A stretch of 64,000 nt of DNA from Acanthosepion esculentum (taxonomy: Eukaryota > Mollusca > Cephalopoda > Sepiida > Sepiidae): the NCBI GenBank assembly GCA_964036315.1, contig OZ038485.1, forward strand, positions 73,218,824 through 73,282,823, read 5' to 3'. A model generated the notes under the pieces. The model was not told the DNA's origin, searched no databases, and saw only the letters and a list, made by a program, of their open reading frames with translations. Shown in pieces: positions 11,601 through 21,718 of this stretch. Every line of letters starts with the position of its first letter. Within the stretch, counting starts at the first letter, position 1. The position numbers and the translations under genes are program-made.

Positions 11601-12153
11601 AAGAACAAGGAAGGTAACTCTGGTTGAGCCTGAAGAAATGGAGACGGAGGAAGATTCCGAGGAAAATGAAGAGATAGATCGACTTGGCCAGATAGACGAA
11701 GCGATCCGAGTGACGGAGTTGGAACCCTCGGCGGGGATCAGCGGCGTTCAGTCGTCGCCTGAATCGGTGCAGAGAAGACCCTGTGATGTCACCGTCGCAC
11801 CCCAATGTCCAAAGAAAAGGGAGAGAAAAACGAAGCGATCCGATCAAGCAGTCAAAGGCTCTAGAAAGAGGCACCCTAAACAAGACGAAGAGTTCAACGA
11901 GTGGGAGGAAGAGGATCAAATACCCCTTTCCCAGCTCAAAGAAAAAATAAGGAACAGGAGAGATTTAGACATGGAATCAAGAGGTATTGAAGACCAGAGC
12001 AAGGACTCGAAGGGAAAGGAAGAATCAGATGTAAAGAGAATAGGCGAAACACACGCTGAAGAGAAATTAAACACAGAGGGAAGGTTAGAGGTCGAGCAAG
12101 AACTACCTCTGAAGATGAGATTGAGAAGGGTGGAGAACCCCAAGTCTCAGTAG
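8659..12153 (+). CDS. pol: Gypsy-1 Pol: reverse transcriptase, RNase H, integrase
   Basis: An intact 1164-codon frame. The reverse transcriptase has FCVDFRKLN, STLDLRSGYWQ, MPFGLANAP and YLDD at residues 247-250. RNase H begins at YTDAS with its first Asp at residue 396 and contains TDHKPLQYLL. The integrase has an HHCC zinc motif (H636, H641, C671, C674) and a D702, D762, E798 triad; D762 and E798 are 35 residues apart, the canonical DD35E spacing. A GPY/F-like module follows (VGDPVDYKIHQREGKLG ... GPVSYVI). The last 200 residues are Glu/Lys-rich and of unknown role. The start overlaps the protease stop by four bases (ATGA), so Pol may be made by -1 frameshifting or re-initiation. No damage was seen. 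Confidence 0.96.
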   Translation: MMVNQAQKPIKVKRGEEIGKALPLRTLNQVRFEKKLGEHEEQLEEIVDEDILAPDQFRARVGGLLRDNRDVVAQSDKELGQTHTVKMKIDTGDHPAVKLKPYRTPIHKRSHVEEAVEEMLEAGMIERSISPWSFPIVIVGKKDGGHRFCVDFRKLNSISKPLAVPLPLIDDILALLGKATYFSTLDLRSGYWQVALDEADKEKAAFACHLGLFQFRVMPFGLANAPGIFQQLMSIVLGGYESFAMAYLDDIFIFSETIEQHFFHLKQVLERLRKHGLKLKLSKCQFLREETRYLGFIINEDGIKPDMDKVKVIREIPEPKTVRQVRGFIGAIGYYRRFVPAFSRIAIPLVALTKKYARFKWTDDCQRAFDTLKEQLTAVPLLTYPDLSKPMVLYTDASEQCVGAVLTQSCPDKEGPVPGIPEEVPIYFLSHKLSETQRRWPVIEREAYAIMYALQKLDYYLNGAVFTIKTDHKPLQYLLQAEWTNNKKIQQWALKLSGYHCKIEYLAGKENTCADLLSRIPKQLEERSVKVEQGVDDKAYRIGVVNSNKLKDRPMLESDEEGHAQIITDPYWTEGIEKERADSEMAALREKVEAGETTKYAIIEERLYYHSGRDEEVKPKLYVPKSLRPEILEQCHERLGHMGIDRTYDLIGRKYCWPKLYGEVTNYVRSCVVCQSQSRRQEMAPLEEMDVPNFPLEKVSMDVSGPYGETAQGNNYIVSFVDWLTNWPEAFAVPDKKARTVADLIIGEIFPRYGAPVQLVTDNGPENINSIMREVLTGLNIEHVKTSPYHPQGNAKVERFHRTLGDVLAKLTRENTGNLYLYLTQALAAVRFTINETSRFSPYFMLFGREVVLPVDNLLKPRRKYMGEDHHQLLLEQQHKIFVQARGRIKRAQKRRNERVNAERKVVELKVGDPVDYKIHQREGKLGQRWEPYYRIVEQTGPVSYVIWDQVAGRARRVHANDLKKAEIANLEMSEPRPKKTRTRKVTLVEPEEMETEEDSEENEEIDRLGQIDEAIRVTELEPSAGISGVQSSPESVQRRPCDVTVAPQCPKKRERKTKRSDQAVKGSRKRHPKQDEEFNEWEEEDQIPLSQLKEKIRNRRDLDMESRGIEDQSKDSKGKEESDVKRIGETHAEEKLNTEGRLEVEQELPLKMRLRRVENPKSQ

Positions 12154-12511
12154 AACAAAGAAGGTGGTGCAGAATAGGAGCACCCGGTGTCGTCAGATAA
12201 CGACCCTGGCTCATCCAAAACCTACTGTCTGACTGTGGTGGATGTGGGTGGAGGGGATGGATGCTCGAATTGCACCTCACGGAGGACGGAAGAAAGTTAG
12301 TGGCATTGTTAGCTGGCCAGCGATAGTGTCATTGAGTACGATCCTTGGAGGGAACCACGCGAACCTGTCCGGGCCATTCGATCTGCTAGGGGTTAGTTAG
12401 GGGAGGAAAGAGCTGAAGAGTTACGAGTTTAGAAAAAGTTATGGAATAGCTGAGTAAAGAATTAAGCAAGATAGAAGGATAGAAAAGAAATATGAAGAGA
12501 AGGATTCAATT
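12154..12511 (+). other. Spacer between pol and ORF3
   Basis: No frame here is open across the whole 358 bases. Short open stretches exist in each frame, one with a CSNCTS motif near 12255. They may be remnants of a longer env-like gene, but nothing is diagnostic. Confidence 0.4.
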
Positions 12512-12952
12512 ATGGAATTGATTGGCAGGAGCTTAGCCAATTGTACAGAATTATGGGAACCGATATTGAAGGGATTCCCCAATGTTACCTTGAATAAAAT
12601 ACCGGCGCTGATGAAGTCGATAGAAACGATCGATATGGATCAGTTGAGGAATAAGCTAAGTGAGCTGGGTAGGAAAGATATGGCTTGGAAAGGTGATAAA
12701 CAGATCGCGATAAGTTGGTTAGCAATGATGGGTACATTCATAATTATCTCCATAGGCGGTGTATCTGTATGGAAGGTTAGAAGTAGCACGAAATTAATTC
12801 GCAGTAATCAAATGAGCGTGCAGCAGCTCGAGAGGGAGATGCCGAGCAGTGTTCTATACCCATACAGAATCAACGAGAGAATTGCAGAAAAGCCGATGGA
12901 AGAAGCCAACGCAGAACCGACACGCGCGGCGGAAAAACCTCCTACAGAATAG
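12512..12952 (+). CDS. Gypsy-1 ORF3: small env-like membrane protein
   Basis: A 146-codon frame in the position where env sits in retroviruses. Residues 1-64 include two N-glycosylation sequons (NCT at 10-12, NVT at 24-26) and a Leu/Ile-rich, possibly helical region at about 30-53. Residues 65-87 are a clear hydrophobic segment (ISWLAMMGTFIIISIGGVSV) followed by a basic stop-transfer patch and a charged tail of about 57 residues. This layout resembles the membrane-proximal end of a class I envelope protein. There is no signal peptide, furin site or fusion peptide, so it is either an env remnant or an unrelated accessory protein. It has no internal stops. Confidence 0.6.
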   Translation: MELIGRSLANCTELWEPILKGFPNVTLNKIPALMKSIETIDMDQLRNKLSELGRKDMAWKGDKQIAISWLAMMGTFIIISIGGVSVWKVRSSTKLIRSNQMSVQQLEREMPSSVLYPYRINERIAEKPMEEANAEPTRAAEKPPTE

Positions 12953-13297
12953 AGAAGAACATTGACCAAGAAGAACAAGCCATAATAACCACACACATAC
13001 ACCCACCGGCACACTTTAAAAAAAAATTAAAAAATTAAAAAAAAAATTGCATGCAAAGAACTTTATATTGCATGAAAAACAAGAGAAGATAAAAGAACTT
13101 TATATTGCATATAAAACAGAAGAAGATAAAAGAATTTTACGTTGCATGTAAAACAGAAAAAATGAAGTAGAACAATATATTACATGTAAAAGCGTGAAAA
13201 AGAAATGAAAAGAATACGACTGCATGGGACAGGTGCATGATGCATGCTAAATAGTGTAGTTGGATTTGAATGCCATTTACAAGCAAATGACACAAAT
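12953..13297 (+). repeat. A-rich tract with degenerate tandem repeats
   Basis: A noncoding stretch before the 3' LTR. A poly-A run near 13019-13046 is followed by about four units of 40-45 bp containing TTTATATTGCATG-like cores and AAAACAGAAGAAGATAAAAG-like spacers (13047-13200). The remainder is unremarkable. Confidence 0.7.
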
Positions 13298-13311
13298 GGG
13301 TTAGGGAGGAT
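13298..13311 (+). other. Polypurine tract of Gypsy-1
   Basis: GGGTTAGGGAGGAT lies directly before the 3' LTR start at 13312. Only the last purine run (GGGAGGA) is uninterrupted, so this is a weak tract recognised mainly by position. Confidence 0.6.
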
Positions 13312-15043
13312 TGTAACACTATTTAGAAACGGCAGGTTAATTAACCAATTAATTAACCACATTAAAAGTTAATTACGGGGATTACTTAAACCGATAGATA
13401 GAGCGAAAGACATACTGAGCGATTACTTAAACCGATAGATATAACGAAAGACATACTGAGCGATATTCTTTTTGTTTTGTTATTTTCCCAAAACAGGGGA
13501 TCGGTGGAAAATATTTTTTGTTTTGTTATTTTCAAGTGCGAATCAAGATAATCATTTTTACTTTCTCGCTGAAGTTTGATGCTGAGATATGCCAAATTCT
13601 CTGCGAGGACAAAGGAAGGAAAAGGAGGAAGAAAAGAAAGAAACAGAGGGACAAGACTTAACAACTTAGATGATAAAAGAAGGGAAAAGGCCACCCACAA
13701 AAGCGATGTTGTTTTGGGTAGTGGAATGGCGAAAGTTCTGATGGTCATTGTCGAAAAAATTAGTTGATGAATCCCAGAGCTTTTGGGCAGATAAAACATT
13801 AACTGTGTCATGATAGCCAAAACTTATGTTGTCGGGAAGGGATTCGGTGGGTCGTCTGCCGACCGCACACAGACAGGACATCTGTGTTCTGTTGAAATTC
13901 GTTTGTGATAACAAAAGCCATGTTATTGTATCTTTCTTAATTAACCCAATTTTCGCCAAAATTCCGTCCACTTAATGTTGGCGTAAAACTTGATTGAGGA
14001 ATTCCATATGCCGTGAAGTTGGATAAAAATTGAGATTATCATTTGACGCCTATTGGCCGAATAGCCAGGCGGAGGTGATCATGTGACGCAGGGAAGAGGC
14101 CTGCCACCGCCCATTGAGAGGATAGGTATGAGATGTTACTGCGAGGAAGTGGGAAAACCGTTGACGCCCTCTAAAGTATGGTGAGATACCCATATGAGAG
14201 CAGAAGAGGGTGGGAGTGGAAGAAGATTTCCAAAAATGGAAAATGATAAATATTTCTGACCGAAAACAAAGGAAATCCTTATTGGGGATTTGAAATCAAC
14301 GTGGTGGCCACACCACGTCCGACCCCACGCCAGGTTTTGATCGGCGTCCATATAAGCAAACGTCTTCGGGTGTTTTAGAAAGAGAGAGTACAGTCAGTAC
14401 AGTAAGAGAGAGCAGTGCAGTGCAGTTCGCAGAGAGATCCAGTCGAGCCCAAGACCCAGGACTCGGAAGATAACGCCTCGCACGGGTGACCGCACGATTC
14501 CATGCCTTCCGACTTAGACTTCTAACCAAGAACAAATTATAGAAGTCTGACTTATATTCTCCACTAGAGACGACTTTATTGAAAAACAACCCAGATATCT
14601 AGAAGTAGCTAAGAACGCAAAAAAGTGTTACAATCCACTTTTTTTTTCTTCGGGCTGGGAGAGAAAGAGAGAGACGCACTCCTGTAACTCAACAAACCAT
14701 CATAAAATTAATCACTATTCCTAACCAGTCGCTCGCCTTGAAGTTGTTGTTTGTGCTTTTGTTTTTTGTCTACATTTATTGTGCAGTATCACCTTGACCC
14801 GGATTCGGCTGGCACTGCGGCCCGACGTCTGATTGATCTCGTCAGCCTAAGATTAAATCACAACGTGGGTAGGTTGAATCGAGATCAAAGCAGTTGCTTC
14901 GGTGACCAGGCGTTGGAAGCGAGTCGGGTACGACAAGTTGGTACTAGAACCCAACAAGACTTCAACCGATGTCCCAGGGTTAGCCCGTCCCAAAGGACCG
15001 ACGTCACATTTGGCGTCGTGACTGAAAGAAGGCGGGTGTCACA
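13312..15043 (+). repeat. Gypsy-1 3' LTR
   Basis: Starts TGTAACACTATTTAG and ends GTGTCACA just before LINE sequence resumes. Relative to the 5' LTR it carries a direct duplication of about 42 bp near 13380-13462 (GATTACTTAAACCGATAGAT occurs twice). It lacks the 33-bp and GACTTAGACTTCT extras of the 5' copy. Different private duplications in two otherwise almost identical LTRs indicate replication slippage after insertion. Confidence 0.93.
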
Positions 15044-15863
15044 CCCAAATTGGGACAGATACGCAGCTAGATGCTCCCCGACAATGTGAGGAGGAACCTC
15101 GTATACTGAAACATGGTCCTTCGCCAGCCTTTATACTCCGTCGTCAAAATGAGGTCTTTGGTGATAAGATCACGAGTGCTTGCTGCCTCACAATCGGCAG
15201 GCGTGGGTAACAGTACGTCCCACATGAAAAAACTTTTCCCTTTAATGACTCTCTGAGCTTTGATGCCCAGAGAAGTCAAGCCTTTGATTACAGTGTCTTT
15301 TGTGGAGCGACAAATCTTGCGCAAACGCTTGTCCACCACAAAGCCTGACACAATTCTTTTCTCCATTTTCTTAAGATCCACGGGATTGGACAAGAGCCCA
15401 TTTGCTGTCACAAGATGTGCGTAGCTCTTAGCCTTCTCCAGGAACTCAGTAATATTGATTTTACACTTGGGCAGGGACATCCAGCAAGAGGGCGTCTCTC
15501 CGGTCACAACATTCTTGGGGGTCTGGTTTAAAACATTTTGGTCATTATCGGCCACCATAGTCTGGTCAGTTGATCTCTTTTCCGGCTCTAAATTTTGGCC
15601 ATATTTTGGTTCTTTGAGCCGGTTTCAGACTCATCATTTTGGCCATTTGAGGCCACCGTAGATTGGTTCTTTGAGCCGGTTTCAGGCTCTAAATTTTGGC
15701 CATTTGCGGCCACCATACTTTCTTCTTGTTTATCCGCTTCACTTTGGGAGGGAATTAGGGTCTCTTTAGCATCCATTTGTTTGCCGGAAAGTTTATCTGG
15801 GGGGTTGTTTTTCTTTTTTTTAGTCCCAAACAAGTTTTTTTTTACATTTTTCTTTGGGCCCAT
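15044..15863 (-). pseudogene. LINE ORF1 pseudogene, N-terminal part
   Basis: Starts at the ATG at 15861-15863 (MGPKKNVKKNLFG, then a Lys cluster). It then has an imperfect repeat of 16-19 residues built on NGQN..E.ETGSKNQ, about three copies between 15545 and 15710. The frame is lost inside the last copy near 15588-15600 and resumes at 15067-15558, a region resembling the RNA-binding part of LINE ORF1 (FFMWDVLLPTPADCEAAS). A second frameshift near 15100-15110 leads into HIVGEHLAAYLSQFG, which abuts the Gypsy-1 insertion. Assignment as ORF1 rests on position and continuity with the zinc-knuckle half at 3190-4570. Confidence 0.75.
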
Positions 15864-16600
15864 AATTAATTATATATATATATTTTCTTATTTCCTTTTA
15901 AATAAAAAACGGAACAAAATAAAATATATAATTAAACAAAAGATAAATACCTATGAATCACAAAAGAAATTTAACGAGTCGAAAACAGTTAAACAGGAAA
16001 GAACGAGATAATGAGAGAAGAAATACGTACGAGAAAAAAAAGGAAAGATAAAAAATATATATAAACAATTAACAGATACAAATCACAGAAAAGTAGTGCT
16101 CAAACACAAATTAAATACAAGGATATTTTAACAAAAAGTATCTAACAATTTCATGAAAACAATATAACTGTTACTAGAAAAATCTAGTAAGCCCAACGGA
16201 CGATAAAAATAAATGCGAAAATTTAACAAATGAAAGATTCAAACAATAGAACACAGAATATTTAACAAATATTTAAACAAGGAACGACAAAGAACACAGT
16301 AACACGTAGAAATTAAATGTAAATAAATAAAGTACGAAGAAAAAATGAAATTTAGCGGGAGGGGGGAAAACTGAAAAGGAAATTGAAAAGAAAAATTATA
16401 ACCAACTAAAAAGAAAAACAAAATTAAGAAAGGAAAAAAATAGAATTGAGGGGAGAATAAGGAAAGAAAAATCAAACTTTTCAAAAAGGTCAGTAATAAT
16501 AACGAAATATAAAATTAATAGTAACTTAACAGTCTGGTGAAAAACACAAAATAGTCCAACGATGACTTCCGTAAAAGAACACCGGTCGGACGACGTCGGT
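15864..16600 (-). other. Probable LINE 5' untranslated region
   Basis: An AT-rich stretch of about 740 bp without a convincing gene. The last 60 bases before the satellite (about 16540-16600) are more GC-rich, with CCGGTCGGACGACGTCGGTG, and may be the true LINE 5' end or promoter. No target duplication can be checked, because the LINE 3' end is outside the window. Confidence 0.5.
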
Positions 16601-19600
16601 GAACGGTCAAAAAGTACCTCTATCAGTTGTATTTTGCATTTAAATTTCAATATTTTTCACATGTTTGTAAAACTTCATATTTGCAATATAAATTTGTTGA
16701 CACATGTCAAAATCAATATTTTCTGATCCATACCATATCTATTTTCCAAAATTTTATGGATTTCTAAAGTTTTCAAAGAGGAAATTAAATTTTCAAACAA
16801 CCGTGATTAACGCTCAAAAAGTAGATCTGAAGGCATGATTTTGCATTGAAAAAGTAGCTCTAACATCTTTTTTGCATTAAAATTTCAGTATTTTTCAAAT
16901 GTTTCCAATAATTGATATTTCAGTATAACTTTGTAAAAATTGTTAAAACATGTCAAAATTAATATTTTCCGATCGATACTACATGGCTTTTAACAAATTT
17001 TATTGGTTTTCTAAAATTTAAATTTTCAAACAACATTGTCTCACGTTCAAAAGTTAGCTCTAAAATCTTGCTTTTGCATTGAAATTTCAATACTCTCAAA
17101 TGCTTGTAAAACATAATACTTGCAATATAACTTTGTGAAAACGTTGAAAGTTGTCAAAATCAATATTTTTCAATCGATATCCCATCGACTTTCCCTAATT
17201 TTATTGGTTTTCTAAAGTTTTCAAAAAGGAAATTAAATTTTCAAACAACCGTGATTAACGCTCAAAAAGTAGATCTGAAAGCATTGAAATTTCAATATTT
17301 TCCAAATGAGTGTAAAACATAATATTTGCAATATAACTTTATGTAAACTGTTGAAACTTGTCAAAATCAATATTTTTCGAACGATACCATATAGATTTTC
17401 AATAATTTTATTGGTTTTCTAAAGTTTTCAAACTGCAAATTAAGTTTTTAACAACCATGTTTAACGTCCGAAAAGTTGCTCTTAACAGCTTGCTTTTGCA
17501 TTGAAATTTCAATACTTGTCAAACGTGTGTAAAACTTAATATTTGCAATATAACTTTGTGTGAACTGTTGAAACTTGTGAAAATAAAAATATTTTTCGAT
17601 CGATGCCATACCGATTTTCCATAATTTTATTGATTTTCTAAATTGTCAAAGAGCAAATTAAATTTTAAACAACCGTGTTTAACGTTCAAAAAGTAGCATT
17701 AACAGCTTGCTTTTGCATTGGAATTTCTAAATTTTTCAAATGTCTGTAAAACTTAATATTTGCAATATTACTTTGAGAAATATTTTTATATCGATTCCAT
17801 ATCGATTTTCAATTATGTTATTGGTTTACCAAAGTTTTCCATCAACAAATTAAATTTTCAAACAAACTTGCTTAACGTTCAAAAAGTATCTCTAAAAGCT
17901 TTATGTAAACTGTTGAAACTTGTCAAAATCAATATTTTTTTATCAATACCATATGGATTTTCAATAATTTTATTGGTTTTCTAAAGTTTTCATTCAGCAA
18001 ACTGAATTTTCAAACGACCTTATTTACCGTTCAAAAGTAGCTCTAACAGCTTGCTTTTGCATTGAAATTTCAATACTTTTTAAAAGTTTGTAATACATAA
18101 TTTTTGCAATATGACTTTGTGTAAAACTGGAAACTTGTCAAAATCAATATTCTTCTATCGATACCATATCGATTTTTCATGATATTATTGGTTTTCTAAA
18201 GTTTTCAATCAGCAAATAAAATGTTTAAACAACCTATTTTAACGTTCAAAAAGTAGCTCTACAAGCCAGCTTTTGCAATGAAATTTCAATATTTTTCAAA
18301 ACTTAATATTTTCAATATAACTTTGTGTAAACTGTTAAAACATGTCAAAATCAATACTTTTCAATATTTTTATTGGTTTTCTAACGTTTTTAAAAAGCAA
18401 ATTAAATTTTTAAACAAACGTGTTTAAATTTCAAAAAGTAGCTCTAACAGCTTGCTTTTGCATTGAAATTTCAATATTATGAAAATCTATGTAAAACATA
18501 ATATTTGCAATATCACTTTGTGAAAAATGTTGTAACTTTTCAAAATCAATATATTTCGACCGATACCATCGATCTTCAATAAAGTTTATTGGTTTTCTAA
18601 ACTGTTCAACAGCAAACTAAATTTTCAAACAACCTTGATTAACGTTCAAAAAGTAGCTATAGCAGGTTGCTTTTGAATTGAAATTTCAATATTATTCAAA
18701 TATTTGTAAAACAATATCTGCAGTAAAACTTTGTGTAAACTGTAGAAACTACTCATAATCAATATTTCTCTATTGATACCATATAGCTTTTCAATAATGT
18801 TATTGGTTTTCTAAAGTTTTCAAAAGCAAATTAAATTTCCAAACAACCCTGTGTAACGTTAAAAAACTATCTCTGTTTTTGCATCGAAAGTTCAATATTT
18901 TTAAAATCGATGTAAAACATAATATTTGCAATATAACTTTGTGAAAAATGTTGAAACTTGTCAAAATCAATATTATTCGATCGATACCATATCGATGTTC
19001 TATAATTTTATTGTTTTTCTAATGTTTTTAAACAGAAAATCAAATTTTCAAAAAACTATGTTGAACGTTCAAAAAGTAACTATAACAGGTTGATCTTGCA
19101 TTGAAATTTCAATATTTTTCAAAAGTTTGTAAAATTTAATATTTGCAATATTACTTTTGAAACTTATCAAAATCATAATTGTTCGATCGATACCATATCG
19201 ATTTTCCATCATTTTATTTGTTTCCTAAAATTTTCAAAGAGCAAATTAAATTTTCAATCAACAGTGTTTAACGTTCAAAAATAGCTCTGAAAGTTTTTGA
19301 AATCTCAATATTTTCAAAATGTTTGTAAAACTAAGTATTTGCAATATAGCTTTGTGTAAACTGTTGAAAATTGGCAAAATCAATATTTTTCGATCGATAC
19401 CATATCGATTTTCAAAAATTTTATCAGTTTTCTAAATTTTTCACACAGCAAATTAAATTTCCACACGATCTTGTTTAAGGTTCAAAAAGTTGCACTTATT
19501 GTTTGCTTATGAATTTAAATTTAAATATTTTTCTAAAGTTTGTGAAACATAATATTACAACATAACGTTGTGTAAACTGTTGAAAATTGTCAAAATCAAT

Positions 19601-19783
19601 ATTTTTCTAACGATACCCTATCGATTTTCCGTAAATTTATTGATTTTCTAAAGTTTTCAAAGAACAAATTCAATTTTCAAACAAGCGTGTTTAACGTTCA
19701 AAAACTAGCTCTAACAGCTTTCTTTTGCATTGAAATTTCAATATTTTTAAAATCGATGTAAAAGATAATATTTGCAATATAAC

Positions 19784-20068
19784 TGTTATAGTGGAACAAC
19801 CTGGCACACCCCGACATGGATTGGTTTGTTTCCAAAAGACTGACGATCTTTTGAAGAAGCGGGAAAGTGAGACAGACAGAGAGAGCGAAGGCGACCCTTA
19901 CGAACCTCCGTGACTTATATCCTGTTTTACTTAGTATTACGAACTCTTGCTCATTTGTACTTTACATACAATAAACCATTGTTATTTGTTACCTGATTTC
20001 TTGTGTTATTGTAATCTTTCCACTCGGGATTACTTTGTTGTTTATATCTTATAATCCACGATATAACA
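19784..20068 (+). mobile_element. Solo LTR, 285 bp, with 5-bp target duplication
   Basis: Starts TGTTATAGTGG and ends CGATATAACA, with TGTTAT/ATAACA terminal inverted repeats. It is flanked by a perfect 5-bp duplication, ATAAC at 19779-19783 and 20069-20073. Removing it restores the satellite phrase TTTGCAATATAACTTTGTG. An AATAAA polyadenylation signal is at 19970-19975. The + strand was chosen from that signal. No internal coding region remains, so this is the product of LTR-LTR recombination. The parent family is not otherwise present in the window. Confidence 0.85.
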
Positions 20069-21718
20069 ATAACTTTGTGAAAAATGATGAAATTTGTAAA
20101 AATCAATATTATTCGATCTATACCATATCGATTTTCTATATTGTTATTGTTTTTGTTAAGTTTTTAAACAGAAAATTAACGTTCAATAAGTAACTATAAC
20201 AGGTTGATTTTGCATTGAAATTTCAATATATTTCAAATTATGAAATTTAATATTTGAAATATTACTTTGTGTATACTTGTTGAAACTTGTCAAAATCAAT
20301 ATTTTTCGATCAATACCATATCGATTTTCAATAATTTTTTTGGTTTCTAAAGTTTTCAAACAGCAAATTAAATTTTCAAACTACCGTGTTTAACGTTCAA
20401 AAAGTAGCACTAACAGCTTGCTTTTGCATTGAAAATTCAATATTTTTCAAATGTTTGTAAAACTTAATAATTGCAATATAACTTTGTGAAAAATGTTGAA
20501 ACTTTCAAAATCGATATTTTTCGATGGATACTATATCGATTTTCAATAATTTTATTGGTTTTCTCAATTTATCAAAAAGCAAATTAAGTTTTCAAACAAC
20601 CGTTTTTAACGTTTAAAAAGTTCCCCTAGCAGCTTCCTTTAGCATTGAAATTTCAATATTTTTCAAACTTAATATTCGCACTATAACTTTGTGTAAACTG
20701 ATGAAACTTGTCAAAATCTGTCTTTTTCGATTTATAGCATATCTATTTTCCATAATTCTATTGGTTTTCTAAAGATTTCAAAAGGTAAATAAAATTTCAA
20801 ACAACCGTGTTTAACGTTTAAAAAGTAGCTCTAACAGATTTATTTTGCATTTAAATTTCAATATTTTTCACATGTCTCTATAACTTAATATTCACAATAT
20901 AACTTTGAGTAAACAGTTGAATATTGTCAAAATCAATATTTTTCGATGGACACCATATCGATTTTCCATAATTTTATTGGTTTTCTAAAGTTTTCAAACA
21001 GCAAATCAAATTTTCAAACAACCGTGTTCAAAAAGTAGATCTAACTGCCTGGTCTTGCATTGAAATTTCAATATTTTTTAAATGTTTGTAAAACATAATA
21101 TTTGCACTATAACTTTGTGTAAACTGTTGAAACTTGACAAAATCAATATTTTTCGATCGATAGATTTTCAATAATTTTATTGGTTTTCAAAATTTTCAAG
21201 CAGAAAAATTAAATTTTCAAACAAGCTTGTTTAACGTTAAAAAAGTTGCTCTGTCAGCTTGCTTTTGCATAGAAATTTAAATATATTACAAAAGTTTGTA
21301 AAACATAATATTTGTAATATAACTTTGTGTAAACTGTTGAAACTTGTAAAAATCAGTATTTTTCAATCGATGCCATATCGATTTGAAATAATTTTATTGA
21401 TTTTCTGAAGTTTTCAAAGTGTCAACTAAATTTTCAAACAACCTTGTTTAACGTCCAAAAAGTATCTCTAACAGTTTGATTTTGCATTGAAATTTCAATA
21501 ATTTTCAAAAGTTTGTAAAACTTATTATTTTCAATATTATTTTTTGAAAATTGTTAAAATATTTCTCGATCGAGAACATATCGACTTTCAATAATTTTTT
21601 TGGTTTTCTAAAGTTTTCACAGGGTTAATTAAATTGTCAAACTGCCGTGTTTCACTTTCAAAAAGTAGCTCTAACAGCTTGCTTTTGCATTTAAATTTCA
21701 ATATTTTTCAAATATGTG

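Larger units (their letters stand above)
4571..15043 (+). mobile_element. Gypsy-1: near-complete Ty3/Gypsy LTR retrotransposon
   Basis: A 10.5-kb element bounded by two long LTRs beginning TGTAACAC and ending GTGTCACA. Order inside: tRNA-His-type primer site, gag, nucleocapsid-protease frame, pol (RT, RNase H, integrase), a small membrane-protein ORF, an A-rich tandem block, a purine tract, then the 3' LTR. RT before integrase is the Ty3/Gypsy order. It is inserted in LINE ORF1: left flank ...TCCA and right flank CCCA..., which I read as a 4-bp target duplication with one transition. About 30 single-base differences between the LTRs by eye suggest a fairly recent insertion. Pol is open throughout, but gag has frame breaks. 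Confidence 0.93.
15044..16600 (-). mobile_element. Tx1/L1-like LINE, 5' part
   Basis: This is the upstream part of the same minus-strand LINE, displaced by Gypsy-1. The protein reading across the junction makes sense: SQFG on this side and GQILSAS on the 4570 side share the glycine. The coding start is at about 15863 and an AT-rich leader runs to about 16600, where 210-bp satellite begins abruptly. The upstream limit is set by that change in sequence type and is approximate. Confidence 0.8.
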
